This document shows, piece by piece, positions 17,808-28,132 of a stretch of DNA of 64,000 nucleotides. The DNA comes from AP-15 sp963701815 (GTDB lineage: Bacteria; Pseudomonadota; Alphaproteobacteria; ATCC43930; CGMCC-115725), in contig CAVPBN010000031.1 in NCBI GenBank assembly GCA_963701815.1, forward strand, positions 62,001 to 126,000, in the 5' to 3' direction. Position 1 is the stretch's first letter. Every line of letters begins with the position of its first letter. A program made the position numbers and the translations under genes. The notes below the pieces were generated by a model, which did no database searches, had not been told where the DNA came from, and saw only the letters and a list, made by a program, of their open reading frames with translations.

Positions 17808-18662
17808 ATGGGTCGAACAAGCAGGGAGACGGCCACGCCAATCATCGACGTTCAGGTTCATCCCTTTGATCGAAATCATCCCGGCCGGCCGTGGGCCAGT
17901 CCCTCGCACGGGCTCGACTCCACCACAGGCGAGGAAATGGTCGCTGCGATGAACAGCGTCGGTGTCGACGGTGCAATCATGGTCTCGTCGTTCAGCGCCT
18001 ATGAGTACGATCCGAGCTACGCGCTCGAAGTCTACAACACCTATCCGGATAAGTTTCGGGTCGTGACGCCGGTCGACGCGACCGATCCGGCGATTGACGA
18101 TGTGGTGGCGAAATGGGCGGCGAGACCAGGTGCGCGCGGCATTCGCATACGCATGCGCGACGGCCTGCCGATGGACGCCGACCATCCCGGTTTGAACCGC
18201 GCTTTCGCCGCCGCCGCCAGGCATGGTTTGCCCGTCAATTTGCTTTGCTGGGGCATCCTGGACAAAGGCCTGCCGCACATCCGGCGACACCCCGATACGG
18301 TCATCGTGATCGATCATCTCGGCCTGCTGCAACCTGCTCGCCCGCCGGTCCCCACCGATGTTTGGGCCGATCTTCCCAAGCTGCTCGCCTTGGCTCGATA
18401 CGAGAACGTAAGGGTGAAGATCAGCGGCGCCTGCACGATGTCGCACCAACCGTTCCCATACGACGACATCTGGGAGCCGGTGTTGCGGGTCATCGATGCG
18501 TTTGGGCTGGATCGTTGCATGTGGGGCACCGACTGGACGCGGACGATCGGCATGCTGACCTATGAGCAGGGCGTCGCGCCGTTCCGCGACACCAAACGCC
18601 TGTCCGAAAGCGACAAGGCGGCGCTGATGGGCGGAACGTTGCAGAAAGTCTACAAGTGGTGA
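17808..18662 (+). CDS. amidohydrolase family protein (TIM barrel)
   Basis: A 284-residue amidohydrolase 2 protein with AGGA eight bases ahead of the ATG. It begins IIDVQVHPFDRNHPGRPW, in which the first metal-site His is Gln, as in a recognisable subgroup of these enzymes. Later landmarks are GIRIRMRDG, VIVIDHLGLLQP, VRVKISGACTM and MWGTDWTRT. It probably hydrolyses a lactone or amide in an aromatic-compound pathway; the substrate is unknown. Confidence 0.82.
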   Translation: MGRTSRETATPIIDVQVHPFDRNHPGRPWASPSHGLDSTTGEEMVAAMNSVGVDGAIMVSSFSAYEYDPSYALEVYNTYPDKFRVVTPVDATDPAIDDVVAKWAARPGARGIRIRMRDGLPMDADHPGLNRAFAAAARHGLPVNLLCWGILDKGLPHIRRHPDTVIVIDHLGLLQPARPPVPTDVWADLPKLLALARYENVRVKISGACTMSHQPFPYDDIWEPVLRVIDAFGLDRCMWGTDWTRTIGMLTYEQGVAPFRDTKRLSESDKAALMGGTLQKVYKW

Positions 18663-18736
18663 CGAGCTTCGCCTCGCAGTGATCGCCGGCCTGCATCCGC
18701 GGCAAGAACAGCCGACCGATCGCCGCTGCGCAATCG

Positions 18737-20818
18737 TTAGCGGGGGTGCGTCTTTGCTGCGGCGAGGCCGCGCTGCGCCAGCAGGGCGTCGATCCGCGGC
18801 TCGCGGCCGCGAAAGGCGCGGTAGAGCTCCATCGGGTCGCGGGTGTCGCCGGCGCTGTAGATGTCCTTCAGACGCGCCGCCAAGCCGGGATCGAATGCGT
18901 CGCCCGCCTCGGTAAAGGCGGCAAAACCGTCCGCGTCGAGCACCTCGGCCCAGAGATAGGCGTAATATCCGGCGGCGTAGCCGCCGCCCGAGAACAGATG
19001 CTGGAAATGGGCCGGCCGGTGGCGCAGCCCGATTTCCTTCGGCACCGCAAATTTCGCCGAAAATTCCTGCTCGAAACCATCGATATCCAATTCCCGCGGC
19101 GCCGGGTTGCGGTGCAATTCGAGGTCGAACAGGGCGGAGGCCGTGTATTCGACCGTGGCAAATCCCTGGTTGAAGTTGTGCGCGGCCATCAGACGCCGCA
19201 GCAAATCCTCCGGCATCGGCTCGCCGGTCCGGCAATGGCGGGCATATTTGCGCAACAATTGCGGCGTCGACATCCAGTGCTCGAAGATCTGCGACGGGAA
19301 CTCGACGAAATCGCGCCGGACCGCGGTGCCGGATTGCGACCGGTACCGCACTCGGCTCAGCAGGCCGTGCAGGCCGTGGCCGAATTCGTGAAACAGGGTC
19401 CGGGCGTCGTCAAAGCTCAACAGGGTCGGTTCGTCGCCGGCCACATCGCCGCGCGAGAAATTGTTGTTGTTGACGACGATCGGCATAGTCGGACCGTCGA
19501 GATCGTACTGGTCGCGCAAGCGGCTCGACCACGCGCCCGAGCGCTTGCCGGGTCGGGCGAAATTGTCGTGCAGAAACAGGCCGACGGGACCGCCGGCCCG
19601 ATCGCGGACCTCCCAGACCTGCACGTCCGAGTGATAGGCGGGCAGTTCCGGCCGGGCGGCAAAGCTCAGGCCAAAGAGCCGCCCGGCGGCGTCGAACGCC
19701 GCCTCGATCATGTTGTCGAGCACGAAATAGGGCTTCACCTCGGCCTCGTCGAGATCGTATTCGGCGCGGCGCACCTTTTCGGCGTAGTAGCGCCAATCCC
19801 ACGGCTCGATCGCCTCGTTGAGCCCATCGGCGCGCGCCGCCCGTTCGAGCGCTCCGCGTTCGACCGCCGCCTTGTCCTTGGCCGGTTGCCAAACCCGCAA
19901 CAGCAGCTCTTCGACCGCAGCGGCGTTCTTGGCCATCGAGTCGTCGAGCCGGTAGGCGGCAAAATCCGGGTAGCCGAGCAGCCGGGCCTGTTCGGTGCGC
20001 AGCGCCGCAATCTCGGCGATCAGCGGCCGGTTGTCGGCGTCGCCGGGATGCGAGCCGCGCGCCGACCAGGCCTGCCACAATTTGCGGCGCAGATCGCGGC
20101 GCGACGAGAAGGTCAAAAACGGTTCTGCCGAGGAGCGGGCAAGGGTCACCACCCGTCGCCCCGGCATTCCGCGCTCGGCCGCCGCCTGCGCCGCGGCGGT
20201 CTTGGCGAAATCGGGCAGGCCGTCGAGTTCGGTCTCGTCGAGGACCAGCCGCCATTCGCGCTCGTCATGCAATACGTTCTGCCCAAAGAGCGTGTGCAGG
20301 GTCGCCAGGCGTTCGTTGATCTCCGCCATCCGCCGCTTCTGTTCCGGTCCGAGCAGCGCGCCGGCGCGGACCAGGCGCAGATGGTGGCGCTCGAGCAGCC
20401 GCATCTGGTCGGTGGCGAGCCCGAGTTCGGCGCGCCGGGCGTGGAGATCGGCGATGCGGGCGAACAAGCCGGGGTCGAGTGCGATCTGCGTCTGATGCTG
20501 GGCCAATTTCGGCGCGTAGTCGCGGGCGACGGCTTCGAGCGCCGGGTTGCTGTCGCTGGCGTCGAGGTTGGAGAACACGCGGCTGACCCGGTCGAGCAGC
20601 TTGCCGCTGCGCTCGATGGCCTCGATCGTATCGGCAAAGCTCGGCGGTCCGGACATGCCGGTTATCGCCGCGATCTCGGCCCGATGCTCGGCCATGGCGC
20701 GGTCGAAGGCGGGCGCAAAATGCTCCGGGCCGGATCCGCTCGAAGGGCGGCAGGCCGAACGGCGTGAGTCCACGTCCGCAAAAAACGGGTTGTCTGCAAA
20801 AAACAGGTCCGCGGTCAT
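18737..20818 (-). CDS. M3 family oligopeptidase (Dcp/OpdA type)
   Basis: About 692 residues, a zinc metallopeptidase that trims cytoplasmic peptides. The zinc motif is in TLFHEFGHGLHGLL (HEFGH), with the downstream FVEFPSQIFEHW typical of oligopeptidase A and Dcp. The start MTADLFFADNPFFA has GAGGAAGC eight bases upstream. Residues 15-25 read as non-family sequence, but removing three single bases between about 20740 and 20775 gives TPFGLPPFERIRPEHF, the conserved N-terminus. The three insertions cancel, leaving the rest in frame. Confidence 0.9.
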   Translation of the reverse strand: MTADLFFADNPFFADVDSRRSACRPSSGSGPEHFAPAFDRAMAEHRAEIAAITGMSGPPSFADTIEAIERSGKLLDRVSRVFSNLDASDSNPALEAVARDYAPKLAQHQTQIALDPGLFARIADLHARRAELGLATDQMRLLERHHLRLVRAGALLGPEQKRRMAEINERLATLHTLFGQNVLHDEREWRLVLDETELDGLPDFAKTAAAQAAAERGMPGRRVVTLARSSAEPFLTFSSRRDLRRKLWQAWSARGSHPGDADNRPLIAEIAALRTEQARLLGYPDFAAYRLDDSMAKNAAAVEELLLRVWQPAKDKAAVERGALERAARADGLNEAIEPWDWRYYAEKVRRAEYDLDEAEVKPYFVLDNMIEAAFDAAGRLFGLSFAARPELPAYHSDVQVWEVRDRAGGPVGLFLHDNFARPGKRSGAWSSRLRDQYDLDGPTMPIVVNNNNFSRGDVAGDEPTLLSFDDARTLFHEFGHGLHGLLSRVRYRSQSGTAVRRDFVEFPSQIFEHWMSTPQLLRKYARHCRTGEPMPEDLLRRLMAAHNFNQGFATVEYTASALFDLELHRNPAPRELDIDGFEQEFSAKFAVPKEIGLRHRPAHFQHLFSGGGYAAGYYAYLWAEVLDADGFAAFTEAGDAFDPGLAARLKDIYSAGDTRDPMELYRAFRGREPRIDALLAQRGLAAAKTHPR

Positions 20819-20904
20819 TCGCTGCTTCCTCGCTCGGCCGGCGCGCATGATAGCATCAAAGCCTGGTTTCAGACTGCGCCAGCAGCGATCGCGGAGGAGA
20901 GCCG

Positions 20905-21951
20905 ATGCAGACGACGACGCCCGGGACCCCGACCAGCCTGCATCTGGCGGTCCGGCCGGATTGGCTCGCCCAGCGGCGCGAGGAGATCATCGAACCCGGC
21001 CTGCCGATCGTCGACCCGCATCATCACCTGGTCGACCGGCCCGAGACCGGCCGTTATCTGTTGCCCGAATTGCTCGCCGATCTCGGCAGCGGCCACAACG
21101 TCACCGCGACGGTCTATCTCGAATGGCTGTCGATGTACCGCGCCGCCGGCCCCGCGGCACTGCGTCCGGTCGGCGAGATCGAATTCGCCAACGGCGTCGC
21201 CGCGATGGCCGCGAGCGGCGGTTATGGCGGCGCCCGGGTCTGCGCCGGCATCGTCGGGTTTGCCGATCTGACCTTGGGCGGCGCGGTCGAACCGGTGCTC
21301 GAAGCGCAGATCGCGGCGGGCGGCGGGCGGTTTCGCGGCATCCGCTTCATCACCGCGACCGACCCCGACCAGACGCAGTGGGGGTCGATGGTGGCCCGCC
21401 CGGCCGGGTTGCTCAAGGACGCGAAGCTGCGCGAGGGGTTTGCCAAACTGGCGCCGCTCGGCCTCGGCTTCGACGCCTGGATGTACCACACCCAGCTCGG
21501 CGAACTGGCCGATCTGGCGCGCGCCTTTCCGGCGACCTCGATCGTGCTCGACCATGTCGGCGGCGCCATCGGGCTCGGCCGCTACGCCGGCCGGCGCGAC
21601 GAGGTCTTCGCCGAATGGCGCCGGCAGATCCTGGCATTGGCGGCTTGCCCCAATGTGCACATCAAGCTCGGCGGGCTCGGCATGCGCATGTTCGGGTTCA
21701 CCGTGCACCAGGGCGAACTGCCGCCGAGTTCCGAAGAACTGGCGGCGGCGTGGCGGCCCTATATCGAAACCTGCATCGAGGCGTTCGGCCCGGACCGGGC
21801 GATGTTCGAGAGCAACTTCCCGGTCGACAAGGGCAGCTGCAGCTATCACGTGCTGTGGAACGCCTTCAAGCGCATCGCCGCCCGCTATTCCGCCGCCGAG
21901 AAGGCCGCGCTGTTCGCCGGCGCCGCGACAAAATTCTACCGGCTGGAATAG
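20905..21951 (+). CDS. amidohydrolase family protein (TIM barrel)
   Basis: A 348-residue amidohydrolase 2 protein with CGGAGGAGAG ahead of the ATG. The N-terminal metal site is VDPHHHLVDR, the middle carries FRGIRFITATD and SIVLDHVGG, and the C-terminus has MFESNFPVDKGSCSY. It is divergently oriented from the M3 peptidase and unrelated to it. Its closest functional analogues act on lactones or dicarboxylates, but the exact substrate cannot be assigned. Confidence 0.86.
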   Translation: MQTTTPGTPTSLHLAVRPDWLAQRREEIIEPGLPIVDPHHHLVDRPETGRYLLPELLADLGSGHNVTATVYLEWLSMYRAAGPAALRPVGEIEFANGVAAMAASGGYGGARVCAGIVGFADLTLGGAVEPVLEAQIAAGGGRFRGIRFITATDPDQTQWGSMVARPAGLLKDAKLREGFAKLAPLGLGFDAWMYHTQLGELADLARAFPATSIVLDHVGGAIGLGRYAGRRDEVFAEWRRQILALAACPNVHIKLGGLGMRMFGFTVHQGELPPSSEELAAAWRPYIETCIEAFGPDRAMFESNFPVDKGSCSYHVLWNAFKRIAARYSAAEKAALFAGAATKFYRLE

Positions 21952-21975
21952 AAGGCCGGCACAGACCCCGACCTT

Positions 21976-22890
21976 CTATCTGACCTCGACCAGTTCCAGC
22001 GCCTCGCGGCTCGGGCCTTCGATCATCGCGGCGCGGGTGTCGCCGAGCGGGTAGGGTTCTTCGAGAAAGGTCACGCCCTCGCCCTTCAATTTGTCGACCC
22101 AGGCGTCGAGGTCGCCGACGCTGAGCGCGATGTGGTCCTGCAATTGGCCGCGCGAGGAAACGAGCGGCGCCTCGCCCTGGTTGGCGTACCACATCATCGA
22201 CACGTCGCCGAATTCGACCCCGGCCCGCGGGGTGCGGAACATGCCGTCGCGGTTCAACGCCGGCCAGGTGCGGTCGGCGCCGCGCACCGCCGCGCCGGGC
22301 GCCGCGGTCGGCGCATAGCCCGGCCGGTTGGGGGCGTTCAGATGCCGCTGGTACCAGGCATGCGCGGCGATCGGGTCTTCCTGGTAGAGATGCACATGGT
22401 TGAAGCGCTCGACCGGATGGTTGCCGGCATATTCGACCAATGCGTCGTCGGGGCCGCGCATGTAGGAAAACCCGCCGCCGCCCGGCGGCTTGGCGCCCGT
22501 TTGTTTGGCCTCGGCGATCTGCGCCCGCGTCAGGCCGAGGACGTTGCCGACATTGGGCCAGGTGTCGCTGCTGATCAGCACCGCGCCGCCCTCATCCGTC
22601 GTGTAAAGCGGCAACAATTCGACCTCGGGGCGTGCCTTGTAGGTCTCGAGGCTGCGGCGCGCGTCGGTGACATGCCAGCCGAAATGCCAGATCGCGCTTT
22701 GCGGCATCGTCGGCGGCGGCGCGGCGACCTTGGTGAACAATACCAGCACGTCGTTCGGCGATTTGAGCGCCGGAAAGCCGCCCCAGCCGGCCTTTGCCGT
22801 GCTCGGGAACTGGCGGGCGTAAAAGCCGATCGCGCGCTCCGGATCGACCGAATTCAGATGCAGGTGATGAAAGCCGGGGGTGGCGAGCAT
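21976..22890 (-). CDS. VOC family protein (glyoxalase/dioxygenase fold), two modules
   Basis: A 304-residue vicinal-oxygen-chelate protein starting MLATPGFHHLHLNSVDPE, with GAGGAAC seven bases upstream. The first module runs to about residue 120 (FGWHVTDARRSLETY) and the second from FNHVHLYQEDP to the C-terminal ALELVEVR. The two His/Glu metal sites are plausible (HHLHL, NHVHLY). Members act as extradiol dioxygenases, glyoxalases or resistance proteins. It is divergent from the MFS exporter with about 110 bases between starts. Confidence 0.82.
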   Translation of the reverse strand: MLATPGFHHLHLNSVDPERAIGFYARQFPSTAKAGWGGFPALKSPNDVLVLFTKVAAPPPTMPQSAIWHFGWHVTDARRSLETYKARPEVELLPLYTTDEGGAVLISSDTWPNVGNVLGLTRAQIAEAKQTGAKPPGGGGFSYMRGPDDALVEYAGNHPVERFNHVHLYQEDPIAAHAWYQRHLNAPNRPGYAPTAAPGAAVRGADRTWPALNRDGMFRTPRAGVEFGDVSMMWYANQGEAPLVSSRGQLQDHIALSVGDLDAWVDKLKGEGVTFLEEPYPLGDTRAAMIEGPSREALELVEVR

Positions 22891-23002
22891 GGCGGTGTTC
22901 CTCGCAAAGATCGATGCCCCCAGCCTCGCGCCAATATCCGCCAAACGCAACCCGGCTGTGCCGCGCATCAGGCCGCCTTGTAGCGACCGGCAGGGCAACC
23001 AC

Positions 23003-24547
23003 ATGGCGCCGATGACCGAGCTGGCGCAACCCGCGACGCTGCATTTCTCTCGCCCGGAGATCGTCTCGATCCTGTCCGGTCTGATGCTGGCGATGTTCCT
23101 GGCCAGCCTCGATCAGACGATCGTCGCCACCTCGCTGTCGACGATGGCGCGCGAGCTGAACGGCTGGGCCCTGATGTCGTGGGTGGTGTCGGCCTATCTC
23201 GTCGCGTCGACGGTGACGACGCCGATCTACGGCCGGCTCAGTGACCTCTATGGGCGGCGGCCGATCCTGCTGACTTCGATTGCGCTGTTTGTCGCCGCAT
23301 CGGTGCTGTGCGCCCTGTCGCAGACCATGCCGCAGCTGATCGGCGCGCGCATCCTGCAAGGCGTCGGCGGCGGCGGACTGCGTTCGGTGTCGCAGGCGGC
23401 GATCGCCGATGTGATCCCGCCGCGCGAACGCGGCAAATACCAGGGCTATCTGGCCAGCGTGATGGCGGTCTCGAATGTGCTGGGGCCGGTGCTCGGCGGC
23501 TTTTTTGCCGATTACCTGTCGTGGCATTGGATCTTCTGGATCAACATCCCGTTCGGCGCCTTGGCGCTGTTCCTGTGCAACCGCAACCTGCGGCGGCTGC
23601 CAAGGCCGCGGCGAATGCCGGTCGTCGACTGGATCGGGGCGGCGCTGATCATCGCTTCGGCGACGCCGTTGCTGATCGGCATCGGCCGGGTCGAGGGCGC
23701 CGGCGGTCGGCTTCGGTCCGACATCCTCGGTCTGCTTGCGGTCGGGCTGCTGCTCCTCGGCGGGCTCCTGGTATGGGAGCGCGAGGCGCGCGACCCGATG
23801 CTGCCGCTGCGGCTCTTCGCCAATCGCATCTTTGCCGTGGCCTGCCTGATCACCTTCACAATGTCGATGGTCATGATCGCGCTGATCATCCTGGTTCCGC
23901 TCGATTTCGAGCTGGTCGCCGGGCTGGCGCCGAACCAGGCCGGGATCCGCCTGATCCCGATGACCGGCGGGACCGTTCTCGGCTCGTACATCGCCGGGCA
24001 ATTGATGACCCGGACCGGACGCTACCGGATTTATCCGATCCTCGGCGCGGGCGCCATGACGCTCGGCTGTGCGGCGATCGCACTCTTCGGCCTCGGCAAT
24101 TCGATCCCGCTCGACATCCTGCTGACCGGCGGTCTCGGCCTTTCCTTCGGCTTCCAGCTCGCCCCGGTCGTGATCCCGGTGCAGAACGCGCTCGAGCTGC
24201 AGGATACCGGGATCGGCCTCGGCGTCGTGATGTTCTTCCGCCTGATCGGCGGCGCCTTCGGTGTCGCCCTGCTGACGGCGCTGCTGGTGGGCCAGCTCAA
24301 TGCGGGCGCGCTCACCATTCCGGGCCATGATGTGCTGGGCGCCGATCCGGGGATTGCGCTATTGCATCTCGACCAGCAGGAGAACCTGAGCGCCGACCTG
24401 CTGGCCGGTCTGATGCACACCTTCCACCGGGCCTTTGCGCAGGTCTTTCTCTATGCCGCGGCGATATCCGCGGTGACCACGCTGGGCGCACTCGGCTTGA
24501 AGGAAATCCCGCTGCGCGGCAGCTTAATCGACGCCAGCCCGGGCTAA
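23003..24547 (+). CDS. MFS transporter, DHA2 (EmrB/QacA) family
   Basis: A 514-residue drug:proton antiporter. A long run of hydrophobic helices is consistent with the 14-TM DHA2 layout. Signatures are LASLDQTIVATSLSTM in helix 1, GRLSDLYGRRPILL in the first loop and MAVSNVLGPVLGGFFAD in helix 5. The start MAPMTELAQPATL follows an AGGGCAACC-like site; an upstream in-frame extension overlaps the divergent VOC gene. It stands alone, without an EmrA adaptor. Confidence 0.9.
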   Translation: MAPMTELAQPATLHFSRPEIVSILSGLMLAMFLASLDQTIVATSLSTMARELNGWALMSWVVSAYLVASTVTTPIYGRLSDLYGRRPILLTSIALFVAASVLCALSQTMPQLIGARILQGVGGGGLRSVSQAAIADVIPPRERGKYQGYLASVMAVSNVLGPVLGGFFADYLSWHWIFWINIPFGALALFLCNRNLRRLPRPRRMPVVDWIGAALIIASATPLLIGIGRVEGAGGRLRSDILGLLAVGLLLLGGLLVWEREARDPMLPLRLFANRIFAVACLITFTMSMVMIALIILVPLDFELVAGLAPNQAGIRLIPMTGGTVLGSYIAGQLMTRTGRYRIYPILGAGAMTLGCAAIALFGLGNSIPLDILLTGGLGLSFGFQLAPVVIPVQNALELQDTGIGLGVVMFFRLIGGAFGVALLTALLVGQLNAGALTIPGHDVLGADPGIALLHLDQQENLSADLLAGLMHTFHRAFAQVFLYAAAISAVTTLGALGLKEIPLRGSLIDASPG

Positions 24548-24554
24548 GTTTCGT

Positions 24555-25565
24555 TCAAGCGAGCCCGCCGACATAGGCGGCCACTTCGACCATCCGGTTC
24601 GAAAAGCCCCATTCGTTGTCGTACCAGGACAGGACGCGCACAAAGCTTTTGTCGAGTACCTGGGTCTGGGTCACGTCGAAGGTCGAACTGTGCGGGTCGT
24701 GGTTGAAGTCGACCGAGACGGTCGGCGCCTTGTTGATGCCGAGGATGCCCTTCAACCGGTTCGACTTTGCCGCATCCTCCATCAGCGAATTGACCTCGTC
24801 GGCCGAGGTTTCGCGCGCCGCGTCGAACTTGAAGTCGATCAACGAAACGTTGGCGGTCGGAACCCGGATCGCGGTGCCGTCGAGCTTGCCTTTGAGCGCC
24901 GGCAGGACGAGGCCGACCGCCCTGGCCGCGCCGGTCGAGGTCGGGATCAGCGACAGAGCCGCGGCGCGCGCCCGGCGCAGATCGGAGTGCAGCGTGTCCT
25001 GGAGGCTCTGGTCGCCGGTATAGGAATGGATCGTCGTCATGTAGCCGCGCTCGATTCCGATCCCCTGATGCAGCACATAGGCGACCGGAGCGAGGCAGTT
25101 GGTCGTGCACGACGCGTTGGAGATGACCTCGTGCGCGGGCCTGAGATCGTCGTGGTTGACCCCCATCACCACAGTGATATCGGCGCCGTCTGCTGGGGCC
25201 GAGATGACGACGCGCTTGGCGCCGGCTTCGAGGTGCTTGGCCGCCGCCTCGCGCCTGGTGAAGATGCCGGTGCATTCGAGTGCGACGTCGACCCCCAATT
25301 CCTTCCACGGCAGCTTGGCCGGGTCGCGCTCGGCGGTGACGCGGACCTTGCCGCGCCCGGCGTCGAGCCAGTTTTCGCCGGTCGTGACCTCGTGCGGGTA
25401 GCGGCCGTGGACGCTGTCGTAGCGCAGCAGGTGCGCATTGGTTTCGACCGGGCCAAGGTCGTTGACGCCGACGACCTCGATCTCCTGGCCCGGATGCTCC
25501 ATCGCCGCGCGGAACACGAGGCGGCCGATGCGGCCGAAACCGTTGATCGCAACCCGTACCGTCAT
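24555..25565 (-). CDS. gap: glyceraldehyde-3-phosphate dehydrogenase, type I
   Basis: A 336-residue glycolytic/Calvin-cycle enzyme. The N-terminal Rossmann motif NGFGRIGR and the catalytic SNASCTTNC are exact, with the usual SYTGDQ and SWYDNEWGFSNRM segments. GGAGCG precedes the ATG. It lies 31 bases downstream of tkt in the same direction, the common alphaproteobacterial tkt-gap order, so the two should be cotranscribed. The frame is intact. Confidence 0.96.
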   Translation of the reverse strand: MTVRVAINGFGRIGRLVFRAAMEHPGQEIEVVGVNDLGPVETNAHLLRYDSVHGRYPHEVTTGENWLDAGRGKVRVTAERDPAKLPWKELGVDVALECTGIFTRREAAAKHLEAGAKRVVISAPADGADITVVMGVNHDDLRPAHEVISNASCTTNCLAPVAYVLHQGIGIERGYMTTIHSYTGDQSLQDTLHSDLRRARAAALSLIPTSTGAARAVGLVLPALKGKLDGTAIRVPTANVSLIDFKFDAARETSADEVNSLMEDAAKSNRLKGILGINKAPTVSVDFNHDPHSSTFDVTQTQVLDKSFVRVLSWYDNEWGFSNRMVEVAAYVGGLA

Positions 25566-25596
25566 GGCTCGCTCCTTACAAGGCTCTTCGATCAAT

Positions 25597-27614
25597 CTAT
25601 AGAAGCGAGCGGGCGGCTTCGGCAACCTTTTCCGGCGGTGATGCCGAAATGCGGATAGAGGGCCTCGGCCGGGGCCGAGGCGCCGAAACCCTCCATCCCG
25701 ACAAAGGCGCCTCGCCGGCCGATCCAGCGCTCCCAGCCGAATTGCACGGCGGCTTCGACCGCGACCCGCGGCGCCGTGCCGAGCACGGCGTCTCGGTATT
25801 CGCGGGTCTCGCGCTCGAAGAGGCGCCAGCACGGCATCGAGACGACCGCGGCGCGGATACCGTCGCGGGCCAGATGCTCGCGCGCGGCGATCGCGATCGA
25901 CACCTCGGAGCCGGTGGCGAGCAGGGTCACCTGGCGCGCGCCGTCGGCCTCGGCCAGCACATAGGCGCCGCGCGCCGACAGGTTCTCGGCGCCGGCGTCG
26001 CGGCGCAGCAGCGGCAACGCCTGCCGGGTCAAGCGCCAGCAACGACGGGCCGTCGCGCCGGCGCAGCGCCAGTGCCCAGCATTCGGCGGTCTCGACCGCG
26101 TCGGCCGGGCGGTAACACGTCGAGGCCGGGCATCGCCCGCAACGCCGCGAGATGCTCGATCGGCTGGTGCGTCGGGCCGTCCTCGCCGAGCCCGATCGAA
26201 TCGTGGGTCATCACATAGACGACGCCGAGCTGCCATGCAGCGCCGACAGCCGGATCGACGGGCGGCAGTAATCGGAAAAGGTCAGGAAGGTGCCGCCATA
26301 GGGAATGAGCCCGCCATGCGCGGCGATGCCGTTCATCGCCGCCGCCATGCCGTGCTCGCGCACGCCGTAATGGACATAGCGGCCGGCGAAATCGCCGGGT
26401 CGCGATCTCGGTCTGGCCCTTGGCCTTGGTGTTGTTCGAGGGGGTCAGGTCGGCCGAGCCGCCGACCAGTTCGGGCACGACCGGCGACAAGCGCGTCGAG
26501 CACCGCCCCCGAGGCCTGGCGGGTGGCGATCTTGGCGTCGGCCTTGCGGAATCCGTCGCAGAGTTCGGCGATCGCGGCGTCGAGACCGGCGGGCAACTGC
26601 CGCTTGCTGGCGGCGCAGGAACTCGGCCTGCCGCTCCTGCGGCAGCGCTTCGAGCCGCGCCTGCCAGGCCCGGCGCACCGGCGCGCCGCGGGCGCCGGCC
26701 TGCGCGCCAGGCGCGCGGCACGTCGTCGGGGACGACGAAAGGCGGGTAATCCCAGCCGAGCCGCTCGCGCGCCGCCCGCGATCTCGGCGGCGCCGAGCGG
26801 GCTGCCGTGCGCCGCGGCGGTGCCGGCCTTGGTCGGCGCGCCAAAGGCGATGATCGTGCGGCAGGCGATCAGGTTCGGCCGGTCGCTGTGCTGCGCGCGC
26901 TCGATCGCCGCGGCGATCGCGTCGGTGTCGTGCCCGTCGATCCGCTCGGCGGCCCAGCCATGGGCGCGGAACCGCGTCGAGCTGATCGTCGGAGACGGCG
27001 AGGTCGGTCGGGCCGTCGATCGAAATCGAGTTGTCGTCGTAGAGCACGATCAGCTTGCCGAGCCGCAGATGGCCGGCGAGCGACATCGCCTCGTGGCTGA
27101 TCCCCTCCATCAGGCAGCCGTCGCCGCAGAAAACGTAGGTATGGTGATCGACGACCGCGTCGCCGAACTCGGCCGCCAGCATCCGCTCGGCGAGCGCCAT
27201 GCCGACGGCGTTGGCGAGCCCTTGGCCGAGCGGACCGGTCGTCACCTCGATGCCGGCCGCGTGGCCGCGCTCCGGGTGGCCGGCGGTGCGGCTGCCGAGC
27301 TGGCGGAACCGCTCGAGTTCGGCCATCGTCATGTCCGGGTAGCCGAGCAGGTGCAGCAGGCCGTAGAGCAGCATCGAGCCGTGCCCGTTCGACAAGACGA
27401 AGCGGTCGCGGTCGGGCCAGTCCGGCGCCTGCGGGTCAAACCGCAGAAATTTGGTAAACAGCACCGCGGCGATGTCGGCCATGCCCATCGGCATGCCGGG
27501 ATGACCGGATTTTGCCTTTTCGACCGCGTCCATGGCCAAGGCCCGCAGCGCATTCGCCATCCGGCGCAATTGCGGGTCCTTGGGCTCGGGGAGGGGAGGG
27601 GAGGGCGTGTTCAT
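25597..27614 (-). pseudogene. tkt: transketolase, broken by about eleven single-base insertions
   Basis: The thiamine-diphosphate enzyme of the pentose phosphate and Calvin pathways. The first 210 residues are intact (AKSGHPGMPMGMADIAAV, CGDGCLMEGISHEAMSLAGH). From about 26975 to the end the frame shifts repeatedly, yet every segment aligns with transketolase (GVVYVMTHDSIGLGEDGPTH, GAFVGMEGFGASAPAEALYP). I place extra bases near 26975, 26776, 26703, 26603, 26488, 26394, 26237, 26233, 26115, 26030 and 25633. Removing eleven leaves 2007 bases, exactly 669 codons. That makes sequencing or consensus error likelier than true decay of a core gene. Confidence 0.9.
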
Positions 27615-28132
27615 CGCATCAATCTACCCTGCATCGGTGCGCCGGCAAGCGGTCGACCATACCCGAAAAATCGCTGTCCTTCGCCGAAAGCCGGAGGGAC
27701 CGCCGACGACAGGCATAAATCCCAGGCGGATCATGTGCTTAGAATATTCGCGAATTGCGTAGGGAATTCAAATTCCCCGGCCGGGCGGCTGGCAGCGAAA
27801 GCGCAGCGAGGTACGCCGATAAACGCGTTTCGTTGACTATTTCCGGCCCGATGAGCGCGCGGCAGGGCGATCGCGGGCGGCCGCTCGGGATTCGCCAAAC
27901 CCGACCCAAGTTCCGACCGGCGCGACGGTCGCCGCTGCAGATCGCATCCCAGGAAACCGGGCCTCGTCGCGCGCCGAGCTGCCGCCGTCGGCCGGCCATC
28001 TTGCAGGCGGGCTGGTCAACCGCATATAGGGGTGGCACGTTCGTGCTCCCGCCTCGAGTTATGTGATCGGGCCTGCATCGGCGATCCCATATCGCCGATA
28101 GGAGCTTGGCTCGACACTGAAAGATTTCAGAT
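27615..28132. other. intergenic region between divergent tkt and helicase genes
   Basis: No convincing gene. It should hold the promoters of both divergent units. ATTCGCGAAT (27746-27755) and GGGAATTCAAATTCCC (27762-27777) are two perfect palindromes about 140 bases upstream of tkt, possible regulator sites. The rest shows no clear structure. Confidence 0.5.

Noticed and set aside
27755..28066. Possible 103-codon gene in the tkt/helicase gap
   Set aside because: No ribosome site, Arg/Pro-rich composition typical of random GC-rich frames, and no family resemblance.
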